NCBI GenBank assembly: GCA_947379755.1
Contig: CANCOC010000001.1
Coordinates: 38,830 to 102,829 of the forward strand
DNA from: Alcaligenaceae bacterium
Lineage (GTDB): Bacteria; Pseudomonadota; Gammaproteobacteria; Burkholderiales; Burkholderiaceae_B
DNA: 64,000 nucleotides
Direction of reading: 5' to 3'
Of the stretch, positions 42,543-53,741 are shown piece by piece. The notes beneath the pieces were generated by a model. That model made no database searches. It was not told the origin of the DNA and worked only from the letters and a program-made list of their open reading frames with translations. The position numbers and the translations under genes are program-made. How positions within the stretch are numbered: the stretch's first letter is position 1; each line of letters opens with the position of its first letter.

Positions 42543-45299
42543 TTACACGATTTTGCCGTGGCAAGCCTTGTATTTTTTACCACTTCCACACGGGCAAGCC
42601 TCGTTACGGCCCACTTTTGGCATCGCATTGCGCACGGGATTTTGAGCCTCGCTTTCAGCAAGAGCTGGCTGAGCAATCGCTTCTGCCTGCTGGGCTTCGT
42701 CAAAGTCCGTATGCTCATAGGTCACGTTTTGCAAGTGCGACTGCGCGGCTTCTTGTTCGGCCTGCTCGACCTGCTCTGGGGACTGAATCCGCACAGTCAT
42801 CAGGATGCGGATCACTTCATCGCGCACACGATCCAGCATGTCGGAAAACAGTTCGAAGGCCTCACGTTTGTATTCCTGCTTGGGATTCTTTTGTGCATAT
42901 CCGCGCAAATGAATTCCCTGACGCAAATGATCAAGTGCCGACAAGTGTTCACGCCATTGCGAGTCGATGACTTGCAGCATGATAGAGCGCTCAAATTGCG
43001 ACCAGGACTCTGCCCCCACCATTTCAGATTTTTCGGCATACGCACGTTGTGCAGCAAGGAGCACTTGCTCAAGGACGTCTTCGTCCGTCATGCTCTTGGA
43101 AGCCTTGACCAGATCAACCAGGGGCACGGACACCTGCCAGTCAGCTTCGAGCGCCATTTGCAGTGCGGGAATATCCCACTGCTCTTCAACTGAGTTGGCT
43201 GGCACGAATCTGGCCACAAGCTCACTCACCGTACCATCACGCATGTGATTGATTGTTTCGGAGATTTCGGTTGCTTCGAGTACTTCGTTACGCTGCGAGT
43301 ACAAGACCTTGCGCTGATCGTTTGCGACGTCATCATATTCAAGCAACTGTTTACGCACGTCAAAGTTCCGGCCCTCGACCTTGCGCTGTGCGGTTTCAAT
43401 CGAACGCGATACCATGCCCGCCTCGATGGGCTCGCCTTCAGGCAACTTCAGACGCTCCATGATCCCGCGCACGCGATCACCCGCAAAAATGCGCATCAAG
43501 GGATCTTCGAGTGACAGATAAAATCTAGATGACCCTGGATCGCCCTGACGACCTGCACGACCACGCAACTGATTATCGATACGACGTGACTCATGCCGCT
43601 CGGTACCGATAATGCGTAAACCACCCGCCGCTTTCACACGTTCGTTCAGAGGACGCCATTCTTCGCGAATTTTTTCGATATGAACAAGCTTGTCGGCTTC
43701 GCTCATATCTGCATCAGCACGAATCTGCTCAATCTGTTTTTCGATACTGCCACCAAGCACAATGTCCGTACCACGACCAGCCATGTTGGTCGCGATGGTG
43801 ATATTGCCTGGTTTTCCTGCCTGCGCAACGATTTCAGCTTCGCGTGCGTGCTGCTTGGCATTGAGCACCTCGTGGCGCAAACCCACCTTATCAAGCATCG
43901 TTGAGAGTAATTCGGAATTCTCAATGCTGGTTGTCCCGACCAGCACAGGTTGTCCACGCTCCTGACAATCACGGATGTCTGCGATGATCGCATTGAATTT
44001 TTCTGGAGCCGACTTGAAAATCTGATCGTTCTGATCTGCACGAATCATCGTGCGGTTGGTCGGCACGATGACCGTTTCAAGACTGTAGATTTCCTGGAAT
44101 TCGTAAGCTTCGGTATCCGCAGTACCCGTCATTCCGGAAAGCTTTTCATACATCCGGAAAAAGTTCTGGAATGTAATGGATGCAAGTGTCTGGTTTTCGA
44201 GCTGGATCTTGACGCCTTCCTTGGCTTCGACGGCCTGATGCAAGCCATCGGACCAGCGGCGGCCCGCCATCAGACGACCCGTGAATTCGTCAACAATGAT
44301 GACCTCATCGTCCTGGACAACATAATGCTGATCACGATGAAACAAATTGTGTCCGCGCAAGGCTGCCATCAAGTGGTGCATCAGTGAAATGTTGCGCGGT
44401 TCATACAGGGACTGGCCTTCTGGCAGCAAACCAATGCGCGACAGGATCGCTTCGGCCTGCTCGTGGCCTGACTCAGACAAGTACACCTGGTGATTTTTTT
44501 CATCCACCCAGTAGTGTCCTTCTGGTTCGGGCTCCTGCGGCTTGGGCTCGGTCGCCATCCGCTGCAGTAGTGCCGGCACAGCATTCATGCGCATGTAGAG
44601 TTCGGTATGGTCTTCTGCCTGACCCGAAATGATGAGCGGTGTTCGGGCTTCATCAATCAGGATTGAATCAACTTCGTCGATGATTGCATAGACAAGTGAG
44701 CGCTGACGACGGTCTTCTACGCGAAACTCCATGTTGTCGCGCAAATAGTCGAATCCAAACTCGTTGTTTGTACCGTAAGTGATATCAGCGCGATAGGCTG
44801 CGATCTTTTCATCATTGGGCTGCTGAGGCACGACAACGCCGACCGACATTCCCAGATAGTTATACAGACGTCCCATCCACTGCGCATCACGACGCGCGAG
44901 GTAGTCGTTAACCGTCACAACATGCACGCCACGTCCTGCCAGTGCGTTCAGATAGACAGGCAGTGTCGCCATGAGGGTCTTACCCTCACCCGTGCGCATT
45001 TCGGCAATCTTGCCGCTATGGAGCACCATGCCGCCCACCAGCTGCATGTCAAAGTGACGCATGCCAAATACGCGCTTACCTGCTTCCCTGACTACGGCAA
45101 AGGCTTCAGGCAAGAGACCATCAAGCGTCTCGCCGGCACCCAGACGTTCGCGAAACGCAATCGTTTGTGCACGCAGGGCCTCGTCAGAGAGTGCCTCCAT
45201 TTTTGGTTCGAGTGCGTTGATTTGCAGAACCTGTCGGCGTAATTGCTTGAGCAGCCGATCATTGCGGCTGCCGAAGATTTTTTTAAGCAGTGAAAACAT
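42543..45299 (-). CDS. secA: Preprotein translocase ATPase SecA
   Basis: This 918-residue motor drives Sec export. The start [22 protein letters not shown] at 45299 is the family's usual one. Motifs are [20 protein letters not shown] (Walker A), [19 protein letters not shown] (Walker B), [28 protein letters not shown], and [27 protein letters not shown]. The C-terminal zinc motif is [14 protein letters not shown]. It follows the M23 peptidase gene on the minus strand, in the usual place after the dcw cluster. Confidence 0.98.
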   Translation of the reverse strand: MFSLLKKIFGSRNDRLLKQLRRQVLQINALEPKMEALSDEALRAQTIAFRERLGAGETLDGLLPEAFAVVREAGKRVFGMRHFDMQLVGGMVLHSGKIAEMRTGEGKTLMATLPVYLNALAGRGVHVVTVNDYLARRDAQWMGRLYNYLGMSVGVVVPQQPNDEKIAAYRADITYGTNNEFGFDYLRDNMEFRVEDRRQRSLVYAIIDEVDSILIDEARTPLIISGQAEDHTELYMRMNAVPALLQRMATEPKPQEPEPEGHYWVDEKNHQVYLSESGHEQAEAILSRIGLLPEGQSLYEPRNISLMHHLMAALRGHNLFHRDQHYVVQDDEVIIVDEFTGRLMAGRRWSDGLHQAVEAKEGVKIQLENQTLASITFQNFFRMYEKLSGMTGTADTEAYEFQEIYSLETVIVPTNRTMIRADQNDQIFKSAPEKFNAIIADIRDCQERGQPVLVGTTSIENSELLSTMLDKVGLRHEVLNAKQHAREAEIVAQAGKPGNITIATNMAGRGTDIVLGGSIEKQIEQIRADADMSEADKLVHIEKIREEWRPLNERVKAAGGLRIIGTERHESRRIDNQLRGRAGRQGDPGSSRFYLSLEDPLMRIFAGDRVRGIMERLKLPEGEPIEAGMVSRSIETAQRKVEGRNFDVRKQLLEYDDVANDQRKVLYSQRNEVLEATEISETINHMRDGTVSELVARFVPANSVEEQWDIPALQMALEADWQVSVPLVDLVKASKSMTDEDVLEQVLLAAQRAYAEKSEMVGAESWSQFERSIMLQVIDSQWREHLSALDHLRQGIHLRGYAQKNPKQEYKREAFELFSDMLDRVRDEVIRILMTVRIQSPEQVEQAEQEAAQSHLQNVTYEHTDFDEAQQAEAIAQPALAESEAQNPVRNAMPKVGRNEACPCGSGKKYKACHGKIV

Positions 45300-45389
45300 G
45301 CGTATCAGACCCAAGCAAACCCGCACATCCTGTGCACGAGCCCGCGTATAAAAGGGTTAAGGCAAAATGCTGCCAATAAACCCTAGAGT

Positions 45390-46382
45390 TTAACGCAGCC
45401 GTGGGCGCCATGTCAGGGATGGCGAACCTGGCACGCTCTGGACCGAAGCCACAGCGCGATTGATAGGCTGGCCAGCTAGGTAAACCCTTGGATCCAAAGG
45501 CTTATCGTCCTGACGCACCTCAAAATGCAGATGCGGACCGGTCGACAGACCCGTCGAGCCCACGCGGGCGATTAACTGACCGCGGGTCACAAGCTCCCCC
45601 TCTTTCACCAAAATGACTTTGGCATGGGCATAGCGGGTCATGAGACCTTCACCGTGGTCAATTTCGACCATATTCCCGTAGCCACTGTGCACAGCGACCG
45701 TGCGGACAACGCCCCCGGTCGCCGCCCGAATAGGGGTGCCGGTCGGAGCGCTAAAGTCCAGCCCTTCATGCTTGCTCATCTGCCCGTTGAAAGGGTTCCT
45801 CCTCCAGCCGTATGAAGAGCTCAGATACGGATAGGACTCGATTGGCATTGCCGTAGGCAGACGGGCAAGCATTGCTGCTTGCTGGGTCAACTGGTCATCC
45901 AGCATGGAAAAGTAATCGTTTTGTCTGGACAGACTCGCCTGCACCTTATTGATCTGCCTTTCCAGCTCACTTGCGGGCTCGCGCCCGGCTTCGAGATCCG
46001 ATGGCGCAAGAATATCGTCCAGAACAACCGTGGCCTCCGGCAGATCCCTGACGATATCGACGTTGCCTTCAGGCAAGCCCGCCACTTGTGCCACGCGACG
46101 CCCCAGACCATTCAGTTTGACGACACTGGCCTGCAGCTCGCCCACTCTTGTTGCCAGTGCCTGCATCGCATGATTTTCCGGACTGGTTACCGCGACGACC
46201 TGGGTGAGGGCCAGACCAGCCGGCTGAGTCTCAGGCTGCCAGGTCCAGACAGCACGCTGAATGGCGGCACCAACCGCGACCGCTGCCGTCAGCAACACCA
46301 CCGCCACCACAATCAGCAAACCAACATGTACAGATAAAACTTCTTGCTGTCCATGCCGTGAAGGCATAATGAGTAACTTCAT
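45390..46382 (-). CDS. M23 family peptidoglycan endopeptidase
   Basis: This 330-residue protein has an N-terminal membrane anchor (about residues 17-40), a coiled-coil-like linker with ELERQINKVQASLSRQNDYFSMLDDQL, and a C-terminal LytM/M23 domain. SSSYGWRRNPFNGQMSKHEGLDFSAPTGTPI contains the first His and Asp, and GLSTGPHLHFEVRQDDKPLDP holds the H-x-H. It cleaves peptide cross-links or activates amidases in the periplasm. It lies between lpxC and secA. Its start is five bases from the divergent DciA-type start, so the promoters must overlap. Confidence 0.92.
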   Translation of the reverse strand: MKLLIMPSRHGQQEVLSVHVGLLIVVAVVLLTAAVAVGAAIQRAVWTWQPETQPAGLALTQVVAVTSPENHAMQALATRVGELQASVVKLNGLGRRVAQVAGLPEGNVDIVRDLPEATVVLDDILAPSDLEAGREPASELERQINKVQASLSRQNDYFSMLDDQLTQQAAMLARLPTAMPIESYPYLSSSYGWRRNPFNGQMSKHEGLDFSAPTGTPIRAATGGVVRTVAVHSGYGNMVEIDHGEGLMTRYAHAKVILVKEGELVTRGQLIARVGSTGLSTGPHLHFEVRQDDKPLDPRVYLAGQPINRAVASVQSVPGSPSLTWRPRLR

Positions 46383-46387
46383 CCCGT

Positions 46388-46954
46388 ATGATTCCCCTAA
46401 TGGTCACTTCCACCTTCCGCCGCGCGCGTCCCAGTGCAAACTCTGGTAGCTCCCACCTGATCGGGTGGCTGGGAAATGACACACAAGCCGCCAGCGTTCT
46501 CGCGACGGCTCAGCTTCACATCAAAATACGCACAGCCGTCAGTGCCGCACTGCCTGCCGCGATGAGAGGCGCCTTTGACGTCATAAAAATTGAAAGCAAC
46601 ATCCTCACTCTAACAGTCTCCAGTGCCGCTTTTGCTGCAAAGTTTCGCCAGTTAGCACCACGCGTCACCACGCATATTCAGTCGCTCGGGTGGAACATGA
46701 CAGAAATCAAGCTGCGTGTACATGGTGGAATGGGGCTGCCTCCCGCGTCAAAACCCCCGAGGGAGGCCAGAATCCTGGATCAGCAGGATTTAAGATCTTT
46801 TGAAGACCTGAATCAACAGCTCAGGCCTGGCCCACTTGCAGATGCCGTTGCCAGACTGCTCAGACACCATCAGGCATCTAACGACACTGCAATCAAGCAA
46901 GCTTCCACTCATGGCGAAAAGCCTGTGGCGCATCCGCCTGAGAAGAATAAGTAA
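46388..46954 (+). CDS. DUF721/DciA family protein
   Basis: This 188-residue protein contains a DUF721 core at about residues 33-115 ([48 protein letters not shown]). Related DciA proteins load the replicative helicase. The remaining C-terminal 70 residues are polar and less typical. It is the only plus-strand gene in this part of the dcw region. Its last 62 bases overlap the lpxC 3' end. The start is uncertain because no ribosome-binding site is evident. Confidence 0.75.
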   Translation: MIPLMVTSTFRRARPSANSGSSHLIGWLGNDTQAASVLATAQLHIKIRTAVSAALPAAMRGAFDVIKIESNILTLTVSSAAFAAKFRQLAPRVTTHIQSLGWNMTEIKLRVHGGMGLPPASKPPREARILDQQDLRSFEDLNQQLRPGPLADAVARLLRHHQASNDTAIKQASTHGEKPVAHPPEKNK

Positions 46955-47816
46955 CCAGCTCCCAGGCATCCTGGTCGGCCAGCAACTTGCGGGCAAGCAG
47001 ATTATTCAGTGCATGACCCGATTTGCACGCAACATAGCGTGCAACCAGCGGTTTGCCGATCAGATAGAGATCACCCACTGCATCAAGGATCTTGTGCTTG
47101 ACGAACTCGTCGTCATATCGCAAGCCATCGCTGTTCAGGACACGATACTCATCCATCACAATTGCATTATCCAGGCTACCGCCTCTCGCCAGACCGGCCG
47201 AACGCAAGGCTTCAACCTCATTGACGAAGCCAAAGGTCCGTGCACGGGCGATTTCTTTGACGTATGAATGGGTACTGAAATCGACTTCAGCAAAACTGGC
47301 CGTCGAATTAATGGCTGGATGACGAAAATCAATCGAAAAAGCAAGGGAAAACCCCTCGTGTGGCTCAAGTCTGGCCCACTTGGCCTGCTCGCCTTCGCCT
47401 TCTTTGACTTCGACAGTTTTCAGAATACGTAAGAACTGTTTAGGCCGAGACTGCTCTTCGATGCCAGCAGAACGTAGCAAATAAATAAATGTTGCTGCAC
47501 TGCCGTCCATGATGGGGACTTCTTCGGCAGTCAGGTCAACATGCAGGTTATCAATACCCAACCCTGCAAGCGCCGACATCAGATGCTCGACTGTCGATAC
47601 GCGGGTTGTGCCAACTTGCAGCACCGAAGCCATGCGCGTGTCTGACACCCGCTCAGCCTGTGCAGGCAGATCGACCACTTCGGGCAAATCGACCCGATGG
47701 AAGACGATGCCGGTATCAGGTGCTGCCGGACGTAGTGTCAACTCGACACGGCGGCCCGAATGAAGGCCCACACCGGTCGTTTTGACGAGCTGTTTGATGG
47801 TACGTTGCTGAAACAT
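46893..47816 (-). CDS. lpxC: UDP-3-O-acyl-N-acetylglucosamine deacetylase
   Basis: This 307-residue zinc deacetylase catalyses the committed step of lipid A synthesis. The start [22 protein letters not shown] at 47816 matches the family. Metal and catalytic motifs are [18 protein letters not shown] (His), [44 protein letters not shown] and [17 protein letters not shown] (H-K-x-x-D-x-x-G-D). Its 3' end overlaps the convergent DciA-type gene by 62 bases. Confidence 0.97.
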   Translation of the reverse strand: MFQQRTIKQLVKTTGVGLHSGRRVELTLRPAAPDTGIVFHRVDLPEVVDLPAQAERVSDTRMASVLQVGTTRVSTVEHLMSALAGLGIDNLHVDLTAEEVPIMDGSAATFIYLLRSAGIEEQSRPKQFLRILKTVEVKEGEGEQAKWARLEPHEGFSLAFSIDFRHPAINSTASFAEVDFSTHSYVKEIARARTFGFVNEVEALRSAGLARGGSLDNAIVMDEYRVLNSDGLRYDDEFVKHKILDAVGDLYLIGKPLVARYVACKSGHALNNLLARKLLADQDAWELVTYSSQADAPQAFRHEWKLA

Positions 47817-47870
47817 ATAGATATTGTACCGTTTTTGACAATTGCTGCACTGCAATTTGAGACGACAAAG

Positions 47871-47894
47871 CACCCAGGCGTGGACGCCCGGGTG
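47871..47894 (-). terminator. GC-rich hairpin between ftsZ and lpxC
   Basis: CACCCAGGCG (47871-47880) and CGCCCGGGTG (47885-47894) pair over ten bases with one mismatch or wobble around TGGA. On the minus strand it is followed by TTTG rather than a full T run. It may attenuate transcription from ftsZ into lpxC. Confidence 0.5.
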
Positions 47895-47898
47895 CCTG

Positions 47899-47924
47899 GC
47901 CGGGGTTTCGATCGAAACCCCGGC
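47899..47924. repeat. 26-base perfect palindrome
   Basis: The 13 bases GCCGGGGTTTCGA from 47899 are followed immediately by their exact reverse complement to 47924. It stands next to the hairpin at 47871-47894. No explanation from ftsZ or lpxC coding is needed. Possible roles are a protein-binding site, a dispersed repeat or part of a composite terminator. Confidence 0.6.
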
Positions 47925-47989
47925 TGAGGGAGACTTCACTCACACGTCTGGCGCCCCTTGCGGGGGACAGAACCTGCTGATGGATGCCT

Positions 47990-49153
47990 TTAGTCGGCCT
48001 GACGACGCAAAAAAGCGGGGATGTCATAGTGCTCCATCCCTGAAGTCTCAAGTGCACGCACTTGAGCCGACGCATTTGAACGTGGATTGCGCATCACTGA
48101 GGGCACACCGTAGTCAGGCGAATGACCAACTGGCATGTTGTCAGTTCCGGTACGCTGCAGCTCAACTGGAGCCGCGTCAGGAACGATCTGGAGACCTTTA
48201 GCCGCACGGCCCAGACCCGTTGCCACAACCGTGACACGCAGGTTATCACCCATGGAATCGTCATAGGCATTACCAAAAATCACCGTCGCATCATCGGAAG
48301 CAAAGCTGCGGATGTGATCCATGATCAAACGCGTTTCTTTCATTTTTAGTGAGCTGCTTGCGGTGATATTAACCAGCACACCACGCGCACCATTCAAATC
48401 CACACCTTCAAGCAGAGGGCATGCCACGGCTTGTTCAGCTGCCAGTTTGGCACGGTCTGGACCGCTGGCAATCGCAGTGCCCATCATGGCCTGGCCCTGC
48501 TCGCCCATAATGGTTTTCACGTCTTCAAAGTCAACGTTCACGTTGCCTTCGACGTTAATGATTTCGGCGATGCCAGCACAAGCATTGTGCAGGACATCGT
48601 CGGCAGCCTTGAAGCAGTCGGTCTGCGTTGCATCCTCATCCATCAAGTCATACAGATTTTCATTCAGCACAACAATCAGCGAATGAACATGCTTGGACAG
48701 TTCGTTGATGCCGTCTTCCGACATCTTCATGCGTTTGTTACCTTCAAAACTGAACGGCTTGGTGACCACGCCTACAGTCAGGATGCCGAGTTCTTTAGCG
48801 ACTTCAGCTACAACTGGGCCGGCACCGGTTCCTGTACCACCACCCATGCCTGCAGTAATGAAAACCATATGCGCGCCGGTTAACGAAGCACGAATTTCTT
48901 CGCGTGCCAGTTCTGCACATGCACGCCCCTGGTCAGGTTTTGCACCTGCGCCAAGGCCGGTACGGCCCAGACGGATCTGCACAGGCGCATTGGTTGCCGC
49001 GAGTGCCTGAGCATCCGTATTGCAGCAAATAAAATCGACGCCCTGCACACCTGCCCGGATCATGTGTGACACAGCATTACCGCCTGCCCCACCCACTCCG
49101 ACCACTTTGATTACAGTACCTTTGTTTACGGTATCCAACATTTCGAATTTCAT
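47990..49153 (-). CDS. ftsZ: Cell division GTPase FtsZ
   Basis: This 387-residue tubulin homologue forms the Z ring. The start at 49153 has GAGGGAG upstream. Motifs are VVGVGGAGGNAVSHMI, the tubulin signature GGGTGTGAGP (about residues 105-114), NVDFEDVKTIM (T7-loop region) and the conserved C-terminal peptide YDIPAFLRRQAD that binds FtsA and ZipA-like partners. The variable linker is short. It lies 190 bases downstream of the ftsA stop. Confidence 0.98.
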   Translation of the reverse strand: MKFEMLDTVNKGTVIKVVGVGGAGGNAVSHMIRAGVQGVDFICCNTDAQALAATNAPVQIRLGRTGLGAGAKPDQGRACAELAREEIRASLTGAHMVFITAGMGGGTGTGAGPVVAEVAKELGILTVGVVTKPFSFEGNKRMKMSEDGINELSKHVHSLIVVLNENLYDLMDEDATQTDCFKAADDVLHNACAGIAEIINVEGNVNVDFEDVKTIMGEQGQAMMGTAIASGPDRAKLAAEQAVACPLLEGVDLNGARGVLVNITASSSLKMKETRLIMDHIRSFASDDATVIFGNAYDDSMGDNLRVTVVATGLGRAAKGLQIVPDAAPVELQRTGTDNMPVGHSPDYGVPSVMRNPRSNASAQVRALETSGMEHYDIPAFLRRQAD

Positions 49154-49309
49154 AATTGACTCCCTCAAGTCTTAACTGCTTAACGTTTCTAAAAGTCCCC
49201 AACTACTTTTTTAGAAATCGTTTCAAACTCGCCGCCGATCGTATCCGCACCGGGTTTGAAACGCCTCTAGTTCAGATCGGTCTGTTCAGGATGAACGCGC
49301 CCACCTGTC

Positions 49310-49327
49310 TGGAGCCCTAAGGCTCCA
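49310..49327. other. Hairpin in the ftsA-ftsZ space
   Basis: GGAGCC-CTAA-GGCTCC with a flanking T-A pair forms a seven-base stem. It begins 17 bases after the ftsA stop. There is no T run, so it may be an RNA processing or stability element between ftsA and ftsZ. Confidence 0.35.
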
Positions 49328-49343
49328 ATTCTGTACCTTGTAC

Positions 49344-50570
49344 TCAGTGCATGAACCACTCTTTCATTCTTGCCATCACACTTTTAAAGCTACCGGACTG
49401 CTGAGCCACTTTTCTGCCGCGCAGCCGTTGCATGCGTGCCTCACCAAGCAAGCCCATGACAGTAGAAAATCTCGGATTGCGCATCACATCGGACAGGCTG
49501 CCATCATAATCAGGCACGGCCACACGCACGGGCTTTAAAAACACATCTTCTGCCAATTCAACCATTCCTGGCAATAGAGATGTTCCCCCGGTCAGCACCA
49601 CACCCGAGGACAACAGATCTTCATAACCCGAATCACGAATAACTTGCTGCACCAGGCCAAACAGTTCTTCTACACGCGGTTCAATGACCGCACCCAGGGC
49701 CTGCCGTTTGACCTGACGTGGCCCCCTGTCTCCCAGACCAGGCACCTCGACGCTTTCGTCAGGGCTTGCAAGCACTTGCTTGGCCACACCAAAACGTAAT
49801 TTGATATCTTCAGCGTCCGGCGTTGGTGTGCGCAACATGGCTGCGATATCACTGGTAATCTGGTCGCCTGCGATCGGCAATACAGCAGTGTGGCGGATCG
49901 CTCCACCGGTATAAATGGCGACATCTGTTGTCCCGCCACCGATATCTACCAGCACGACGCCAAGCTCTTTTTCATCAGCGGTCAGGCATGCCAGGCTTGA
50001 GGCAAGCGGCTGCAGAATCAGATCCTGCACTTCCAGACCACAACGACGCACGCATTTCACAATGTTCTGAGCCGCACTGACCGCACCAGTCACGATGTGC
50101 ACCTTGACCTCAAGACGCAAGCCACTCATGCCAATCGGTTCGCGGATATCTTCCTGGCCATCCACAATAAACTCCTGGGTCAGCACATGCAGCACCTGCT
50201 GATCCGTTGGAATATTCACAGCCTTTGCCGTTTCTATCACACGGGCAACATCCGCAGCAGTCACCTCTTTGTCCTTGACTGCAACCATGCCGCTGGAATT
50301 AAAACTGCGAATATGATTGCCTGCAATCCCGGTATAGACATCACGAATCTTGCAGTCCGCCATCAGCTCAGCCTCTTCAAGCGCGCGCTGAATTGAGTTG
50401 ACTGTGGTCTCGATATTGACGACGACCCCTTTGCGCATGCCGCGAGATTCATGCTGGCCCAGGCCGAGCACTTCAAAACGTCCCTCAGGCAATATCTCGG
50501 CGACCACAGCAACTACTTTGCTGGTGCCGATATCGAGGGCGACGATGAGGTCCTTGATGTCACGTGTCAT
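49344..50570 (-). CDS. ftsA: Cell division actin-like protein FtsA
   Basis: This 408-residue actin-fold protein tethers FtsZ to the membrane. Motifs are LIVALDIGTSKVVAVVAEI (phosphate 1), GVVLVDIGGGTTDVAIYTGGAI (phosphate 2) and GVVLTGGTSLLPGMVELAEDVF (adenosine). The C-terminal KSVMARMKEWFMH is an amphipathic membrane-targeting helix. It starts four bases after the ftsQ stop. Confidence 0.97.
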   Translation of the reverse strand: MTRDIKDLIVALDIGTSKVVAVVAEILPEGRFEVLGLGQHESRGMRKGVVVNIETTVNSIQRALEEAELMADCKIRDVYTGIAGNHIRSFNSSGMVAVKDKEVTAADVARVIETAKAVNIPTDQQVLHVLTQEFIVDGQEDIREPIGMSGLRLEVKVHIVTGAVSAAQNIVKCVRRCGLEVQDLILQPLASSLACLTADEKELGVVLVDIGGGTTDVAIYTGGAIRHTAVLPIAGDQITSDIAAMLRTPTPDAEDIKLRFGVAKQVLASPDESVEVPGLGDRGPRQVKRQALGAVIEPRVEELFGLVQQVIRDSGYEDLLSSGVVLTGGTSLLPGMVELAEDVFLKPVRVAVPDYDGSLSDVMRNPRFSTVMGLLGEARMQRLRGRKVAQQSGSFKSVMARMKEWFMH

Positions 50571-50574
50571 GGCG

Positions 50575-51381
50575 TTATCGTTTCTTTTTGAGTTGAGTGG
50601 TTTCGGGTAGGGCAGCGAGCGTCAATGCAAAGCCTGTCGGATAGCGCAAATCGGCATTGATGACTGCGCGTCCTCCAATGCGTTGATTCACAGCAGGCCA
50701 GGCCTGAACAAATCGTTGTATGCGTGCTGCGAAAGGAAGTGCTCCAGGAATACCGACCTGGAGATCGGGGGCATCGGCTCCCGGATCCCGCCCCAGGGCA
50801 AGGGTCATTCCGTTTGAGAGTTTGACTTGCCATGCATAGCGTTCGCTCAAGGCCAGATTGCGTACGCTCACTCCGAGCGGTGCAAACCAGCGCTCCAGCT
50901 CCGCATAACGCTGCACGACCAGGTTCTCCGCGCCTTCCGGGCCTTCGAACTGAGGCAGAGAGGCGTCGTCGTCGAGCTCGCCCTGGTTGGCGGTAAACAC
51001 CTGCCCCCAGGTATTGATCATCTGATTTTCGTTCCACACCGCAAAGGGTTGCTGTTCCTCGAGCGTGACACGAATTGTATTGGGCCAGATTCTGCGCACA
51101 GTCGCATTGCGTACCCATGGTGCCTGGACAAATACGGACTGCGCATCGGCAAGTTTCATCGTAAAAAAGTTGCCCGTCAGTTTGCCGGCAATTGCCACGC
51201 GAATCGTCTCGGGCGACACATAGCGCAGCGCGGTATGTGGTGCGGGTTCGATTTCCACGGTACGTAGCGTGAAGAACGGCCGCTGGATCAGCCAGTACAC
51301 CCCGCCCGCCAGCATAGCCAGCACAGCCAAGACCGCGAGGGTATTGGCTAGACGGTTGATCGTACGAGCTTCGTTCCACAC
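50575..51381 (-). CDS. ftsQ: Cell division protein FtsQ
   Basis: This 268-residue bitopic protein has a transmembrane helix (about residues 13-33, VLAVLAMLAGGVYWLIQ). A periplasmic POTRA domain follows (TLRTVEIEPAPHTALRYVSPETIRVAI), then a beta domain with VRRIWPNTIRVTLEEQQPFAVWNENQMINTWGQVF. It links FtsA-side events to the FtsBL complex. It lies between ddl and ftsA in the conserved order. Confidence 0.94.
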   Translation of the reverse strand: MWNEARTINRLANTLAVLAVLAMLAGGVYWLIQRPFFTLRTVEIEPAPHTALRYVSPETIRVAIAGKLTGNFFTMKLADAQSVFVQAPWVRNATVRRIWPNTIRVTLEEQQPFAVWNENQMINTWGQVFTANQGELDDDASLPQFEGPEGAENLVVQRYAELERWFAPLGVSVRNLALSERYAWQVKLSNGMTLALGRDPGADAPDLQVGIPGALPFAARIQRFVQAWPAVNQRIGGRAVINADLRYPTGFALTLAALPETTQLKKKR

Positions 51382-51393
51382 AAAAGTCTCCGG

Positions 51394-52347
51394 TTAACTT
51401 TTTTGCGTTGTTAAATGTCCGACTTTGCAGCGCGCATCCGCAAGGATATGCATGCATAAGTCGGGGTAGCTCATGCCGACAGCTTTAGCAGCCATTGGCA
51501 CAAGGGAATGTCCAGTCATACCTGGTGAGGTGTTCAACTCAAGCAGCCAGGCACGGCCCTGCTCATCAAGGATCACATCGGCACGACCCCAGCCTTCGCA
51601 TCCCAAGGCCTGATAGGCACGCACACTGATGTCGGCCACATGTTGCGCAACCTCTTGAGAGACCGGTGCCGGGCAAAGATATTGCGTATCGTCTGAAAAA
51701 TACTTGTGCTCATAATCGTAATTGCCCTGAGGCGCAACGATTTCAATCAATGGCAATGCACGTGCTGTCTCGCCGGCACCCAGGATTGCGATGGTCAGTT
51801 CGCGTCCAGTAATGAACTGTTCAGCCAGGATGACATCATCAAACTTTGCAGCTTCGCGATAAGCACCCGGTACATCCGTTACCTCTTGCGCCTTGACGAT
51901 ACCAAGCGTGGAACCCTCGTGCGGGGGCTTCATGATTAAGGGCACGCCAAGTTTTTCAATTGCAGCGTCCAGGTCTGCCTCACCGACCAGAGCCGCATAG
52001 CCAGGCGTGGGCAAGCCCGCTTCCAGCCAGATGCGCTTGGTCATAATTTTATTCATCGCCAGGCTGGATGCCATTGGACCGCTTCCTGTGTAGGGAATCC
52101 CTAACAATTCAAGCGCACCCTGCAATGTGCCGTCTTCACCGTAACGCCCATGCAGCGCAATAAAAACCCGGTCGAACTTTTCATCCGCCAACTCAGCAAG
52201 CGTGCGCATCCCGGTGTCAAACAAATGGGCATCCACGCCACGACTACACAGCGCCTCATGCACACCAGCGCCCGACATGAGCGAGACTTCGCGCTCGGCT
52301 GACTTGCCGCCGTACAGCACTCCGACTTTGCCAAATGATCCGCTCAT
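51394..52347 (-). CDS. ddl: D-alanine-D-alanine ligase
   Basis: This 317-residue ATP-grasp enzyme makes the D-Ala-D-Ala dipeptide. It shows [62 protein letters not shown] and the C-terminal [26 protein letters not shown]. It overlaps the murC end by four bases and feeds the pool used by MurF. Confidence 0.97.
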   Translation of the reverse strand: MSGSFGKVGVLYGGKSAEREVSLMSGAGVHEALCSRGVDAHLFDTGMRTLAELADEKFDRVFIALHGRYGEDGTLQGALELLGIPYTGSGPMASSLAMNKIMTKRIWLEAGLPTPGYAALVGEADLDAAIEKLGVPLIMKPPHEGSTLGIVKAQEVTDVPGAYREAAKFDDVILAEQFITGRELTIAILGAGETARALPLIEIVAPQGNYDYEHKYFSDDTQYLCPAPVSQEVAQHVADISVRAYQALGCEGWGRADVILDEQGRAWLLELNTSPGMTGHSLVPMAAKAVGMSYPDLCMHILADARCKVGHLTTQKS

Positions 52348-53741
52348 AATGGCTCTCCCAATTGACCTGGAACTTTACTGATCGAACCTGCACCCATCAC
52401 GATCACCACATCACCGCTTTTTGCATAATCCAAAATAGCCTGTGGCATGGCTGACACATCCTCGACAAACAGGGGTTCCACTTTCCCGGCTACACGCACA
52501 CCACGCGCCAGAGCACGCCCGTCGGCGGCCACAAGCGCCGGTTCGCCTGCCGAATAAACTTCGGTTAACAGGACAGCATCGGCTCGGCTCAGAACATTCA
52601 CAAAGTCTTCAAAGCAATCACGTGTTCGCGTATAACGGTGGGGCTGGAACGCCAGCACAATCCGGCGTTCAGGCCAGGCACCTCTGGCAGCAGCCAGGGT
52701 TGCTGCCATTTCGACAGGATGGTGGCCGTAATCATCAATCACAGTAAAGGTGCCACCGTCTTTGGCCGGAAAATCACCAACCTGAGTGAACCGCCTGCCC
52801 ACCCCGCGAAAATCTGCGAGGGCCTTGCATATCGCTGAGTCGTCCACACCAAGTTCGGTTGCAACCGCGATCGCGGCTAATGCATTCAATACGTTGTGCA
52901 GACCCGGGAGATTGAGCTCGACAGTCAGCGTGGGGAGCACTTCATCCCGGGTTTTACGCTGAACATCAAAATACATCCTCGTGCCGTCGGCCTTGACGTT
53001 CCTGGCTAATATCTGTGCATCATCGCTCAAACCATACGTCGTGATCGGCCTTGAAATGAAAGGCATGATTTCACGCACGTTGGCATCATCTGCACACAGG
53101 ATGGCACTGCCGTAAAAAGGCAGGCGATGCGTGAATTCAACAAAGGCGCTTTTCAGTTTTGCAACATCATGACCATACGTATCCATGTGGTCTGCATCGA
53201 TATTGGTGATGATGGCCATCACCGGCAACAAATTCAGGAATGATGCATCTGACTCATCGGCCTCAACCACGATGAAATCACCCTGACCCAGACGCGCATT
53301 GGCGCCGGCAGAATTCAGCCGCCCACCGATCACGAATGTCGGATCCAGACCGCCTGCCGCAAGTACGCTCGCAACCAGACTGGTCGTGGTGGTTTTTCCA
53401 TGCGTTCCCGCAACGGCGATGCCACGTTTGAGTCGCATCAGCTCTGCCAGCATCACCGCACGCGGGACGACCGGAATGCGAGCCTGGCGCGCAGCAATCA
53501 CTTCAGGATTGTTATTAGCCACGGCGGTGGAGGTCACGATTGCGTGGGCACCGGTTACATTTTCTGCCTTGTGGCCCAGTGCAATCTTGGCGCCAAGAGA
53601 CACCAGACGCTGTGTCACTGCAGACTCAGCCAGATCAGACCCAGAGATCTGATAGCCAAGATTCAATAACACTTCGGCAATTCCGCTCATTCCTGAGCCG
53701 CCAATTCCGACGAAGTGAATGTGTTCAATACGATGCTTCAT
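52344..53741 (-). CDS. murC: UDP-N-acetylmuramate-L-alanine ligase
   Basis: This 465-residue Mur ligase adds L-alanine to UDP-MurNAc. The N-terminal Rossmann motif is [22 protein letters not shown], and the ATP loop [18 protein letters not shown] follows at about residues 110-127. [14 protein letters not shown] and [18 protein letters not shown] are typical MurC segments. It overlaps murG and ddl by four bases each. Confidence 0.97.
   Translation of the reverse strand: MKHRIEHIHFVGIGGSGMSGIAEVLLNLGYQISGSDLAESAVTQRLVSLGAKIALGHKAENVTGAHAIVTSTAVANNNPEVIAARQARIPVVPRAVMLAELMRLKRGIAVAGTHGKTTTTSLVASVLAAGGLDPTFVIGGRLNSAGANARLGQGDFIVVEADESDASFLNLLPVMAIITNIDADHMDTYGHDVAKLKSAFVEFTHRLPFYGSAILCADDANVREIMPFISRPITTYGLSDDAQILARNVKADGTRMYFDVQRKTRDEVLPTLTVELNLPGLHNVLNALAAIAVATELGVDDSAICKALADFRGVGRRFTQVGDFPAKDGGTFTVIDDYGHHPVEMAATLAAARGAWPERRIVLAFQPHRYTRTRDCFEDFVNVLSRADAVLLTEVYSAGEPALVAADGRALARGVRVAGKVEPLFVEDVSAMPQAILDYAKSGDVVIVMGAGSISKVPGQLGEPL

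Noticed and set aside
47716..48201. Several open frames crossing the ftsZ-lpxC space
   Set aside because: They arise from the GC-rich palindromes and shadow frames of ftsZ and lpxC. None has a ribosome-binding site or recognisable domain.
50567..51457. Long open frame of 296 codons overlapping ftsQ
   Set aside because: It lies in another frame of ftsQ, has no domain similarity and is rich in Arg, Cys and Ser, typical of shadow frames. FtsQ in its own frame is clearly real.
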